Source: Anaerolineae bacterium
GTDB taxonomy: Bacteria > Chloroflexota > Anaerolineae > Aggregatilineales > Phototrophicaceae
Reading direction: 5' to 3'
Assembly (NCBI GenBank): GCA_026645945.1
Contig: JAPKMO010000032.1
Location: forward strand, 1 to 40,581
Length of the DNA: 40,581 nt
In this document: positions 21,362 to 29,979 of the stretch, piece by piece
Layout: each line of letters opens with the position of its first letter
Position numbering within the stretch: position 1 is the first letter of the stretch
Program-made: the position numbers and the translations under genes
The notes under the pieces: generated by a model
What the model saw: only the letters and a program-made list of their open reading frames with translations
Databases searched by the model: none
Told to the model about the DNA's origin: nothing

Positions 21362-23452
21362 ATGCCAAACGATGATTTGATCGGTAGACGAATTGACGAT
21401 TTTGTAATCGAGGAGCGCCTGGGGCAGGGTGCGATGGCCGTCGTTTACCGCGCCTACCAACCGTCCATTAACCGGCATGTCGCCCTCAAGGTGATCCGCC
21501 TGAATCAGGGACAGCACGAGGAGTTCCGGCAGCGTTTTGCCCACGAAGCCGAAATCATCGCGCGCCTGGAACACATTCACATTCTGCCGATTTACGCCTA
21601 CGGCATTAACGACGAAATGGCTTATCTGGCGATGCGCTGGCTGCGCGGCGGCACGCTGGGCGATCTGATGCGCACCGAAAGGCTGAACTTCGACCGCGCG
21701 GCGGAAATTTTCAAGCAGGTGGCGCAGGGGCTGACTTTCGCCCACAGCAAAGGCATCATCCACCGCGACCTGAAGCCCAGCAACATCATGCTCGATGACG
21801 CCGGCAATGCCTACCTGACCGACTTCGGCCTCGCCAAATTGTCCGAAGGCTCGCTGGAACTGACCAAAACCGGCACCATTGTCGGCACGCCGGCCTATAT
21901 GTCGCCGGAACAGCTTCGCGGCGAAACGCTCGATCATCGCAGTGACATCTACAGCTTGGGTGTCATCCTGTACAATATGATCGTCGGGCGGCTGCCCTTC
22001 GATACGGCCAGCAGCGATCTGGTTTCGATCATCTACCAGCACCTGGAAAAAGCGCCCACGCCGCCGTCGCAGATCAACCCGGACATCCCGCTGGAAGTCG
22101 AGATGGTCATCATGGCCGCGCTGCAAAAAGACCGCGCCAAACGGTATAACAGCGCCGTCGAAATGTCGCGGGCGCTGGACATCGCGCTGGGGCGTCCGGT
22201 CGGCAGCAGCGATCATCTGCTGGCTTCCAAACCCAGTTCCAATCCTAACATCCTCGAACTCAGCCGGGCGACGCTGATCGTGCAGCGGCGGCCCGGTTTT
22301 TACCTCGCCATCGGCGCGCTGCTGCTGGTAGTGGTGGCGGTGGTGGTCGCGGTCGTCGTGCAGGGACTGCTGTCCAACAGCCAGATGGCAGCGGCGGCCA
22401 CCATGCAGGCCGAAACGGCCTCGGCGCTGGAAGCCGCGCTGACGGAAACGGCGGTGGCGGCGGCCTGGACGCCTACCCCTCTGCCGCAGCCGACAGTGCG
22501 GGTCGGCGAACACGGCTCGGCCTCGCAGGTCATCCCCAGCGGGCAGGAAATCGCCATTGTACAGCGGCGGCTGGGCGAACGCGGTTTTATGGCTTACATC
22601 GCCTGCACGCTGGACAGCGAGTTTCATGCCGGCATCGCGCGGGAAATCCGCGATCAGGCCGCGCGCTACGGCCTGGAACTGCGCGTGTACGACAGCGAAG
22701 CCGACCCCTACAAACAGATCACGCAGATCGAGCGCGCCCGCACCGATAACGCCGCCGCGCTGATTATCTGCACACTCGACCCAAACCTGCTGGTGAATAC
22801 CCTGGCTGCTGCCCAGGCGGCTAAAATCCCGATGGTCTTTTTCGCCGGCGACCAACCCAGCTATGGCGGTGTGCTGGTGGCGGGCGATAACTACGCCCTG
22901 GGCTTGGAGCCGGGCCGGCTGGCCGGCAAAATCATCCGCAGCGAGCTGGGCGGCCAGGCCAATGTCATCCTGCTGGACTTCCCCGACCTGCCGGACATCG
23001 TGCTGCGGGCGGACGGCATGGAGGACGGCCTGCTGGAGTTCGCGCCGGACGCCAACATCATCGGGCGCTTCCTGGGCGGCACGCGGGAAAACGGCCGAGA
23101 ATCGGTCGCCAAACTGCTGGAAGAAGGTGTGGATTTTGATGTGATCGTCAGCATCAACGACGCGGGGGCCTTCGGCGCGGTTGACGCGCTTAAAGCGGCG
23201 GGTGTCCCGCCGGATAAGGTTATCATCACCAGCGTGGACGGCGAACTGCTGGCGCAGCAGTACATCGCGGATGGGTATTATTTTCGCGGCACGGTGCAGT
23301 CGTCGCGCATCGAAACGGCGCGCATTCTGGTTAACGCGGCAGTGCGGCTGATGGCCGGGGGAACCCTGCCGGAATTTATCAGCGTGCCGCCCGGCAAGAT
23401 GATTACCCGCGACACCCTGCCCCGCGAGGACCCCACCCGCACCGGCAGTTAA
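21362..23452 (+). CDS. Transmembrane Ser/Thr kinase fused to an extracellular periplasmic sugar-binding-protein domain
   Basis: Residues 1-275 form an active-looking Hanks kinase: glycine loop GQGAMAVVY (21-29), Lys43, HRDLKPSN (134-141), DFG (154-156), TPAYMSPE. A membrane helix spans about 312-337. After a Ser/Thr/Pro linker, residues about 406-690 resemble a type I periplasmic binding protein of the ribose/galactose class (Peripla_BP_4): ARYGLELRVYDSEAD, LIICTLDP, AAKIPMVFFAGD, GGQANVILLDF, DVIVSINDAGAFGAVDALKAAG and ITSVDG are its repeated strand-turn elements. Topology places the binding domain outside. It likely senses a sugar and phosphorylates cytoplasmic proteins. Its stop overlaps that of the convergent GH31 gene by three bases. 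Confidence 0.88.
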   Translation: MPNDDLIGRRIDDFVIEERLGQGAMAVVYRAYQPSINRHVALKVIRLNQGQHEEFRQRFAHEAEIIARLEHIHILPIYAYGINDEMAYLAMRWLRGGTLGDLMRTERLNFDRAAEIFKQVAQGLTFAHSKGIIHRDLKPSNIMLDDAGNAYLTDFGLAKLSEGSLELTKTGTIVGTPAYMSPEQLRGETLDHRSDIYSLGVILYNMIVGRLPFDTASSDLVSIIYQHLEKAPTPPSQINPDIPLEVEMVIMAALQKDRAKRYNSAVEMSRALDIALGRPVGSSDHLLASKPSSNPNILELSRATLIVQRRPGFYLAIGALLLVVVAVVVAVVVQGLLSNSQMAAAATMQAETASALEAALTETAVAAAWTPTPLPQPTVRVGEHGSASQVIPSGQEIAIVQRRLGERGFMAYIACTLDSEFHAGIAREIRDQAARYGLELRVYDSEADPYKQITQIERARTDNAAALIICTLDPNLLVNTLAAAQAAKIPMVFFAGDQPSYGGVLVAGDNYALGLEPGRLAGKIIRSELGGQANVILLDFPDLPDIVLRADGMEDGLLEFAPDANIIGRFLGGTRENGRESVAKLLEEGVDFDVIVSINDAGAFGAVDALKAAGVPPDKVIITSVDGELLAQQYIADGYYFRGTVQSSRIETARILVNAAVRLMAGGTLPEFISVPPGKMITRDTLPREDPTRTGS

Positions 23453-25854
23453 ACGTCCGCATCCCTCAGCGATACCACCACGCCCCGGCGTCCGTCGGGG
23501 CGTTTGATTTCCGCGCCGCCCGCAGCCGGGCGTTTTTCCCCCAACGGCAGCACAAATTCGACTTCGGCATACGGCAGCGCGTACCCGCTTCGCGTCCGCC
23601 GGGCGCTGAGGGTGATACGTTCCGGTTCGGCCAGGGCTTCGAGCAGCACTTCGGTATATTGGCCGCGCCGGTAATCCAGGCTCACGCCGTCGTCCTCCAC
23701 CAGCGTAAAACTGCCCCGCCCCGCCCCCGGATGCGGGAACACGTACACCTCGCGCCGGGTGGGGTCGGCTTCACCCGCCAGCGGGATGACCGCCCCGGCG
23801 GGCGCGAGCAGCGGCAGGCGCTCCAGCGGCGCGTCGGCCTCGATGGTCTGCCCCCCGGCGAACCACGCGCCGGAATAAAAGTCGCACCAGAAATCATTCC
23901 CCGGCAGGTACACCGCCCGGCGGCGCGCGCCCGCTTCCAGCACCGGCGCGGCCAGCAGCCCCGGCCCCAGCATCAGGTCGAACGATTCGGTATGCGTGCG
24001 CGAGTCGTCCGGAAAGTGGTAGACGGTAGGCCGGATGACCGGCGTGCCCGTTTGCGCCGCCCGGAACAGCAGCGTATACAGGTAGGGAATCAGCCGGCGG
24101 CGGAAGCGGAACAGGTCGCGCACCAGCGGCAGGATGTCGGGGTACATCCAGGGTTCGGTGGCCGTGTTTAAACCGACCGAATGAATGGTGAAACGCGGGT
24201 GAACCAGCCCGCATTGAATCCAGCGCACGAACAATTCGCGGTCGGGCGGCGCGCCGAAAAAGCCGCCGACATCGTGGCCGGTGTTGGGCATCCCGGACAG
24301 GCTCAGGCTCAAACCCATCGGGATGTTAAACCGCAGCGTTTCCCAGGCGGTGCTGTTATCGCCCGACCAGGTTTGCGCGTACCGCTGAAGGCCAGGGCAG
24401 CCCGACCGGGAAATCAGATAGGGGCGTTCGTTTGGGCGCGCTTCGCGCAGCGCCTCGTAAGACGCGCGCGCCATCAGCAGCGTTTGCAGCGGGCGGCCCA
24501 GCCCGGCGCGCAGCGGCTCGCCCGCGCCGTCAAAACGCGCTTCATCGTCCGGGATTTCAAACTCGTTGTTGTCGTTCCACAGGCCGTCTATATCGTAGGC
24601 CAGCAGCGTTTCGTTGATCTGCCGCTTCCACCAGTCGAAGCCCGCGCCGGTAAAATCCAGATACGAAGCGCCGGCGCTCTGGTTTAAACCGGCGCTCCAG
24701 CTTTGATGCACCAGCGGCGCGTCCCGCTCGGTATCGTGGACGAACGCGCCCAGGGCGGCGGCCTCATCATAACGCGGGTGGGTCGCCAGCAGGTAGGGTT
24801 TGATGTTGGCCGATAGGCGAATACCCGCCCGGTGAAAACCGTCCACCATCGCCTGCGGGTCGGGGATTTTGTCCCGATTCCAGGTAAAAACGTTGCGCCG
24901 CCCCTCCGCGTCGGTGGTGTAACCGGATGACAGGTGAAACAGGTCGCAGGGGATGTCGTGCGCGCGGCATTTTTCGATAAAACCGTCAAGCTGCGCCTGG
25001 GCATCCGGCATTTCGGTATACAACATGGTCGAGCCGAGATACCCCAGCGTCCAGCGCGGCGGCAGCGCCGGGCGTCCGGTCAGCCGGGCGAACTTTTCCA
25101 CCACCTCGGCAATGGTCGGCCCGAAGATCAGGTAATAATCCAGGTCGCCGTCCTCGGCGCGGTAGTACCGGTAGCGCCCCCAGATGCCGTTGATCTCCTG
25201 CCCCAGATCGAAGACGCCCTCGGCCAGATTGTCGTAAAACAGACCGTAGGCGATTTGCTGTTCCGGCACATAGGTGATGTAAAACGGCCAGTGTTTGTAG
25301 AGCGGGTCGGTGCGGGCGGCGTCGTAACCGAGCGCATCTACAGCGGCCAGCCGCAGCCGCCGGCCGTGTTTGTCCAGCGGGCCGGCGCTCTCGCCGCAGC
25401 CATAATAGTGTTCGTCCGGGCGGCGCTCCAGATAATGCATCACCGCCCGCCCGGCCCGGTCATAGGCATAGGCGCGCCCGGACAGATCGGCGGCGAACGC
25501 CCGCCCACCGGCATCGAACCAGCGCAGCGCGAACGAGTCCGGCGCGATTTCAAGCTGAAGGTTATCGGTGCGCCGGCGTATCACCCCCGGCGGCGCTTCG
25601 ACCGGCTGCCAGCCCGGCAGCGAAAACGGCGACAGATCATCGCGGCGGCGGCCTTCGCGCGGCACGTCGCCGTCTGCCCCGACCACCAGCCACGTCCGAT
25701 TCAGGCGCGGGCGGCCTTCCGGCCAGTGGCAGATGCGAATGATGTCCGGTTCTAAGGCGGTGATCGCTAAATATTCGCCGCGCCCGCCGGCGAAGGCCAG
25801 CGTATGCGGGGCGGAGTCGGTCATAGCAGTCTGGACAAAAGTCGTGAAGCGCAT
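23449..25854 (-). CDS. Glycoside hydrolase family 31 (alpha-glucosidase-like)
   Basis: The 801-residue enzyme has the GH31 layout: N-terminal beta-sandwich (YYGCGESAGPLDKHG), catalytic TIM barrel with the nucleophile in IDGLWNDNNEFE (Asp about 428, where most members read WxDMNE), and the acid/base Asp about 499 in QTWSGDNSTAWE, then C-terminal beta domains. HDVGGFFGAPP and HSVGLNT are further GH31 markers. Family members release alpha-linked glucose or xylose from oligosaccharides. No signal peptide is seen, so it acts in the cytoplasm, probably on imported sugar. ATG 25854 (AGGGG upstream) is preferred to the frame start at 25887. The neighbours (sugar-receptor kinase, transporter genes) fit a carbohydrate locus. 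Confidence 0.9.
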   Translation of the reverse strand: MRFTTFVQTAMTDSAPHTLAFAGGRGEYLAITALEPDIIRICHWPEGRPRLNRTWLVVGADGDVPREGRRRDDLSPFSLPGWQPVEAPPGVIRRRTDNLQLEIAPDSFALRWFDAGGRAFAADLSGRAYAYDRAGRAVMHYLERRPDEHYYGCGESAGPLDKHGRRLRLAAVDALGYDAARTDPLYKHWPFYITYVPEQQIAYGLFYDNLAEGVFDLGQEINGIWGRYRYYRAEDGDLDYYLIFGPTIAEVVEKFARLTGRPALPPRWTLGYLGSTMLYTEMPDAQAQLDGFIEKCRAHDIPCDLFHLSSGYTTDAEGRRNVFTWNRDKIPDPQAMVDGFHRAGIRLSANIKPYLLATHPRYDEAAALGAFVHDTERDAPLVHQSWSAGLNQSAGASYLDFTGAGFDWWKRQINETLLAYDIDGLWNDNNEFEIPDDEARFDGAGEPLRAGLGRPLQTLLMARASYEALREARPNERPYLISRSGCPGLQRYAQTWSGDNSTAWETLRFNIPMGLSLSLSGMPNTGHDVGGFFGAPPDRELFVRWIQCGLVHPRFTIHSVGLNTATEPWMYPDILPLVRDLFRFRRRLIPYLYTLLFRAAQTGTPVIRPTVYHFPDDSRTHTESFDLMLGPGLLAAPVLEAGARRRAVYLPGNDFWCDFYSGAWFAGGQTIEADAPLERLPLLAPAGAVIPLAGEADPTRREVYVFPHPGAGRGSFTLVEDDGVSLDYRRGQYTEVLLEALAEPERITLSARRTRSGYALPYAEVEFVLPLGEKRPAAGGAEIKRPDGRRGVVVSLRDADV

Positions 25855-25931
25855 CGAAAACACCCCTGAGCGCGAAAGGGCCGTCAAACCAGATGCCCCG
25901 GCGAAGATTTGAACACAGCTTATCGCTTTTG

Positions 25932-25944
25932 TGTAATCATTACA
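25932..25944. promoter_or_regulatory. 13-bp palindrome TGTAATCATTACA in the divergent control region
   Basis: A perfect 6-1-6 inverted repeat between the GH31 gene and the transporter operon. On the minus strand it overlaps a possible -35 (TTGTAA) for GH31. It is a good candidate operator for a regulator controlling both directions; the regulator is not identified. Confidence 0.45.
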
Positions 25945-25977
25945 AGACGCGCGCCGCCTTTGCTGTGGGGTGTTTCG

Positions 25978-26006
25978 TTGCCCAGTTTGTTCATACCGGT
26001 TATCAT
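25978..26006 (+). promoter_or_regulatory. Putative promoter of the substrate-binding-protein operon
   Basis: TTGCCC (25978-25983), 17-base spacer, TATCAT (26001-26006). A GGAGG ribosome site lies further down at about 26050, with a second GAGGAA near the ATG. Confidence 0.4.
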
Positions 26007-26066
26007 ACAGGGGCGATGCGCTGTGGCGCTTTTACTTAAATCTATGTGTGGAGGAAATAAGAGGAA

Positions 26067-27695
26067 ATGAACCGAAAATATGCTTTTGTTCTGCTGGCGG
26101 CGCTGGCCTTGATGGTCGGCCTGGCTGCCCCGGCTGCCGCGCAGGGGAAAACCCTGACGGTTTCCTGGCCGCAGGAGCCGGACAGCCTGAATCCAATGTA
26201 CACCACCATGACCTTCGCCGGGTACACCTATCAGTTGTTCCTGGCGGCCACCTGGGAATTTGATGAAAACTACGAACTCGTCCCCATCCTGGTTGGCGAA
26301 ATTCCGAGCGCCGGCAACGGCGGCATCAGCGAGGACGGCACGACCTTCACGCTCAAGCTGAAAGACGGCCTCACCTGGTCGGACGGCGACCCGCTGGATT
26401 CGGCGGATTTTGTGTTCACCTACGAAATGTACATGTCCGACAAAAACACGCCCTTAACCCGCACGCCCTGGGAGGAATTCGAGAGCATCGAAGCGCCCGA
26501 CCCCACCACCGTCGTCATTAAATTTGCCGAGCCTTACGCGCCCTGGTCGGGGCAGCTCAGCCTGCGTCCCATCCCGGAACACATCCTGCGCCCGGTTTTT
26601 GAAGCCGATGGCACACTGGACAACGCCGCCTGGAACAGCAACCCGACCGTCGGCAGCGGCGCGTTCATCTTGCAGGAATGGGATCGCGGCAACTTTGCCC
26701 GCTTCGCCCCCAACCCCAACTTTGCGATGGGCGCGCCCAAAATTGAAACGCTGGTCGTCACCTTCATCCCCGACGATCAGGCTTATGTCGCCAGCCTGGA
26801 AGCCGGCGACAGCGAACTCGGCACGTTCATTGACCCGCGCGACGTGCCGCGTTTGCAGGACGCCGGCCTGGACGTGCGCCTCATCCCATCGGGCTACAAC
26901 GAAGGCTGGTTCTTGAACGCCAGCCCCGAACGCGCCCATCCGGCCATGACCGACCTGCGCGTGCGTAAGGCCATCGCCCTCGGCTTCGACCGCTTCAGCA
27001 TGGTGGAGGACCTGCTGGGCGGCGTGCTGCCGGTCGGCCACAGCTATTGGGAGCAGACCCCCTACGCCAACCCCGACCTGCCACCCGTGCCGTATGATCC
27101 CGAACAGGCCAAAGCCCTGCTGGACGAGGCCGGCTGGGTGGACACCAACGGCAACGGCATCCGCGACAAGGACGGCGTGGAACTGGAACTGCGTTTCATC
27201 TCCACCACCCGCCAGATTCGCCAGGATATGAAGGCGCTGGCGCAGCAGCAGCTTGGCGAAATCGGCATCGGCATTTCAATTGAAAACTACGAATCGAACG
27301 TCTTCTTTAACGGTTATGCCGAAGGCGGCCCGGCGGCCACCGGCCAGTACGACATCGCCACCTGGTCATCCTCGCCCGGCGGCTTCCCCGACCCCGACAC
27401 CAACCGCTTCCAGTGCGACCAGGTTCCGAGCGACGATAATCCGGTCGGCGGCAACTGGAACTACTACTGCGACCCCGCCCTGGATGAACTGTTCGCCAAA
27501 TCGCGGGTGACAACCGACTTCGACGAGCGCGTCGCTATCTATCACCAAATTGACAAGCTCATCTACGACTCCTATATCTGGATTAACACCTGGTATGATG
27601 CCGACATCTGGGTGGTCGGCAGCCGCGTCCAGAACGCCCGGCTGAACGGCACGACGCCGTTCTTCGATGTGGTCAATTGGGACGTAGCCGGGTAA
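26067..27695 (+). CDS. ABC transporter substrate-binding protein, family 5 (peptide/oligosaccharide type)
   Basis: The 542-residue product has a signal peptide (about 1-25, ending AAAAQ; no lipobox Cys). The mature protein has the SBP_bac_5 pattern: TVSWPQEPDSLNPMYT near the N-terminus, FTLKLKDGLTWSDGDPLDSADFVFTYE (family signature, about 91-117), VRKAIALGFDR in the second lobe and EQAKALLDEAGWVDTNGNG. Family 5 proteins bind di- or oligopeptides, nickel or oligosaccharides; motif reading does not decide, and the GH31 neighbour makes a saccharide conceivable. Two hairpins separate it from the permease genes, a common way to keep binding protein expressed above the membrane parts. Confidence 0.9.
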   Translation: MNRKYAFVLLAALALMVGLAAPAAAQGKTLTVSWPQEPDSLNPMYTTMTFAGYTYQLFLAATWEFDENYELVPILVGEIPSAGNGGISEDGTTFTLKLKDGLTWSDGDPLDSADFVFTYEMYMSDKNTPLTRTPWEEFESIEAPDPTTVVIKFAEPYAPWSGQLSLRPIPEHILRPVFEADGTLDNAAWNSNPTVGSGAFILQEWDRGNFARFAPNPNFAMGAPKIETLVVTFIPDDQAYVASLEAGDSELGTFIDPRDVPRLQDAGLDVRLIPSGYNEGWFLNASPERAHPAMTDLRVRKAIALGFDRFSMVEDLLGGVLPVGHSYWEQTPYANPDLPPVPYDPEQAKALLDEAGWVDTNGNGIRDKDGVELELRFISTTRQIRQDMKALAQQQLGEIGIGISIENYESNVFFNGYAEGGPAATGQYDIATWSSSPGGFPDPDTNRFQCDQVPSDDNPVGGNWNYYCDPALDELFAKSRVTTDFDERVAIYHQIDKLIYDSYIWINTWYDADIWVVGSRVQNARLNGTTPFFDVVNWDVAG

Positions 27696-27708
27696 AACGT
27701 ATCTGCGG

Positions 27709-27738
27709 GTAGAAAGGCGCTTCCAGGCGTCTTTCTAC
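27709..27738 (+). terminator. Intercistronic hairpin between binding protein and permease
   Basis: GTAGAAAGGCGC pairs with GCGTCTTTCTAC over 12 bp (one G-T) with a six-base loop. No T-run follows, so it is more likely an attenuator or mRNA-stabilising stem than a full stop. Confidence 0.55.
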
Positions 27739-27744
27739 ATCTGG

Positions 27745-27770
27745 TAGGGGCGGGTTTTGACCCGCCCCTA
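27745..27770. repeat. Short palindrome TAGGGGCGGG / CCCGCCCCTA
   Basis: Perfect 10-bp arms around TTTTGA, six bases after the preceding hairpin. A member of the dispersed palindrome class also seen at 6966 and 30753. Confidence 0.65.
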
Positions 27771-27811
27771 TGTGTACCTGGCCGGCAGCAAGTCGTTTTT
27801 GAGCAAAGCCC

Positions 27812-28831
27812 ATGTCCCGATATATTATTCGCCGCCTGATTCAGGCCGTCCCGTTATTATTTTTTATCAGCATCGTGCTGTTTTTGTTGATGCAGGCTTC
27901 CGGCGACCCGCTGGCGACCCTGGGCGGACGCCAGCCGCCCCGCGCCGAAGACCGCGAACGGCTGAAACGCCAGATGGGGCTGGATCAGCCGCCGCTGGTG
28001 CAGTATTTCATCTGGCTGGTGGGCAACGACTGGATGGTCGTCAACGACGAAACCGGCGAAACCGGCGCGCGCCGGGGCGTCATCCGGGGCGATTTTGGCA
28101 CGTCGTTCGTCACGCGCCAGCCGGTGATCGAAGTGATCTGGGAACGGATGCCGAATACGCTGATTTTGATGGGGACGGCGGAGGTGGTCATCATCATCGT
28201 TTCGCTGACCATCGGCGTCATCTCGGCGGTGCGGCAGTACAGCCTGCTGGACACGGTGGCGACCGGATTTTCGTTCGTGGCCTATTCCATCCCGGTATTC
28301 CTGATGGGGCTGATGTTGATGTATATCTTCGCCGTGCGCTTTCGCCAATGGGGGCTGCCGTACCTGCCCATTAGCGGCATGTTCGACCCGACGGTGGGGC
28401 GCACCTTCGACCAGATCGCCCGGCATCTGGTGCTGCCGGTGATGACGATTTCGCTCATCAGCATCGCCACCTACAGCCGCTACATTCGCTCCACCATGCT
28501 GGAAGTGATTAATTCGGATTACATCCGCACTGCGCGGGCAAAAGGTTTATCGGAGCGGCGGACGCTGTTCGTCCACGCCTTCAAAAACGCCTCGCTGCCG
28601 ATTGTGACGCTCATCGGCCTGGATTTGCCGTTTTTGCTGGCCGGCGCGGTGGTGACGGAAACCATCTTCGCCTGGCCGGGTATGGGGCGGCTGTTCATTG
28701 ACCACCTGACGCGCTCCGATTATCCGGTGCTGATGGGGCTGCTGATGATGATTTCGGTAGCGGTGGTCATCTTCCAACTGCTGACCGACGTTGTATATAC
28801 CTGGCTCGACCCGCGCATCCGGTACACGTAG
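27812..28831 (+). CDS. ABC transporter permease, DppB type
   Basis: The 339-residue protein opens with MSRYIIRRLIQAVPLLFFIS, the standard N-terminus of DppB/OppB permeases, and carries the periplasmic GDPLATLGG segment. The C-terminal permease domain holds YIRTARAKGLSERRTLFVHAFKNA, the EAA loop that contacts the ATPase, and DLPFLLAGAVVTETIFAWPGMG. About six TM helices are expected. It forms one half of the channel with the next gene. The ribosome site is weak. Confidence 0.92.
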   Translation: MSRYIIRRLIQAVPLLFFISIVLFLLMQASGDPLATLGGRQPPRAEDRERLKRQMGLDQPPLVQYFIWLVGNDWMVVNDETGETGARRGVIRGDFGTSFVTRQPVIEVIWERMPNTLILMGTAEVVIIIVSLTIGVISAVRQYSLLDTVATGFSFVAYSIPVFLMGLMLMYIFAVRFRQWGLPYLPISGMFDPTVGRTFDQIARHLVLPVMTISLISIATYSRYIRSTMLEVINSDYIRTARAKGLSERRTLFVHAFKNASLPIVTLIGLDLPFLLAGAVVTETIFAWPGMGRLFIDHLTRSDYPVLMGLLMMISVAVVIFQLLTDVVYTWLDPRIRYT

Positions 28832-28840
28832 GGGGCGAAG

Positions 28841-29788
28841 ATGGCAACTTCATCTCAGGCTAAACCGATCACTTTAAACGACCAGACGACCGCCAATTAT
28901 TCCCGCGTCCGGCGCACGCTCAACCGCTTTTTGCGCCACCGGGTCGCGGTGGTGGGGCTGGTGGTTTTAATCGCTATCGTGCTGTTCGTGACCCTCGGCG
29001 CGCTGTGGTATTCCGAGGCCGACGCCAACTATAACGATACCAAACGCAGCCTGTTAGCCCCCAATGCGGAGTTCCCCCTGGGGACAGACACGATTGGCCG
29101 CAACATCCTGGCGCGCATCATCTACGGCGGGCAGATTTCCATGCTCATCGGCGTCACCGCCGTGACCGTTTCGGTGCTGGTCGGCACAACGGTAGGCGTG
29201 TTTTCCGGCTATTTCGGCGGGGTGGTGGATTCGCTGCTGATGCGTTTTACCGAGGCGATGTTAAGCATCCCCTCGCTGCTGCTGCTGCTGGTGATGGCGA
29301 AGTTTTTCAGCGGGCGCATCCCCCAGCAGGAATTTTTAGGGCGCACCTTCAGCGGCAGCGTGATCGTGATCGTGGTGATTATCGGCCTGACAAGCTGGAT
29401 GTATCTGGCGCGCATTGTGCGTTCGGCGGTGCTGTCCATCCGGGAAACCGAATATGTAATGGCGGCGCAGGCGCTGGGCGCGACACACCGACGCATCATC
29501 CTGGCGCATATCCTGCCGAACACCTTAGCGCCGGTGATCGTGGCCGCCACGCTGGGGGTCGCCAGTGCCATTTTGTCGGAGGCGTACATCAGTTTTCTGG
29601 GCGTGGGGGTGCAGCCGCCGACGGCCACCTGGGGCAACATGCTGGAAGGCTCGCGCCGGTACATTGATGACGCGCCCTGGCTGTGGATTTTCCCCGGCCT
29701 GATGATCGTGCTGACGGTGATGAGCATCAACTTCGTGGGCGATGGTCTGCGCGACGCGCTCGACCCGCGCTCCGACAAAAAAGTCTGA
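28841..29788 (+). CDS. ABC transporter permease, DppC type
   Basis: The 315-residue product has the OppC_N segment (RRTLNRFLRHRVAVVGLVVL, about 24-43), HPLGTDTIGRN-like LGTDTIGRNILARIIYGG, and the EAA loop YVMAAQALGATHRRIILAHILPN followed by EAYISFLGVGVQPPTATWGNML. These define DppC/OppC. It pairs with the DppB-type protein; the two genes are nine bases apart. No ATPase gene follows: the next gene is convergent and a MITE-like element begins ten bases after the stop. Confidence 0.92.
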   Translation: MATSSQAKPITLNDQTTANYSRVRRTLNRFLRHRVAVVGLVVLIAIVLFVTLGALWYSEADANYNDTKRSLLAPNAEFPLGTDTIGRNILARIIYGGQISMLIGVTAVTVSVLVGTTVGVFSGYFGGVVDSLLMRFTEAMLSIPSLLLLLVMAKFFSGRIPQQEFLGRTFSGSVIVIVVIIGLTSWMYLARIVRSAVLSIRETEYVMAAQALGATHRRIILAHILPNTLAPVIVAATLGVASAILSEAYISFLGVGVQPPTATWGNMLEGSRRYIDDAPWLWIFPGLMIVLTVMSINFVGDGLRDALDPRSDKKV

Positions 29789-29789
29789 A

Positions 29790-29798
29790 CAACTAACT
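29790..29798 (+). repeat. Left 9-bp target-site duplication CAACTAACT
   Basis: Repeated exactly at 29971-29979. It starts one base after the DppC-type stop codon. Confidence 0.8.
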
Positions 29799-29970
29799 GA
29801 GGGCTGGTCATAAATCGTTAAAATCTCTGGTGGCCCTTTTTGCCCTCACCCGAAATCCCTCTCCCTCATGGAGAGGGACTTTAAAAGCGCATTCCTCCCC
29901 TTCGCCCTAAGGGAGAAGGGGCTGGGGGATGAGGGCCAAAGCAGCGCAAGTTTGATTTATGACCACCTCT
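29799..29970. mobile_element. 172-bp MITE-like non-coding insertion element
   Basis: Ends GAGGGCTGGTCATAAATC (29799-29816) and GATTTATGACCACCTCTC (29953-29970) form terminal inverted repeats, matching at about 15 of 18 positions. The inside has GCCCTCACCC, CCCTCTCC...GGAGAGGG, CCTCCCCTTC...GAAGGGG and GATGAGGGCC, the same class of core as the elements at 8474 and 18936 but with different ends. A 9-bp duplication flanks it. It sits between two convergent genes. Confidence 0.8.
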
Positions 29971-29979
29971 CAACTAACT
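29971..29979 (+). repeat. Right 9-bp target-site duplication CAACTAACT
   Basis: Its last two bases form part of the TAG stop codon (29978-29980, minus strand) of the methyltransferase gene. Confidence 0.8.

Noticed and set aside
21302-22855. 517-codon minus-strand frame opposite the receptor kinase
   Set aside because: Shadow of the kinase: no ribosome site or motif, while the plus strand has every kinase signature.
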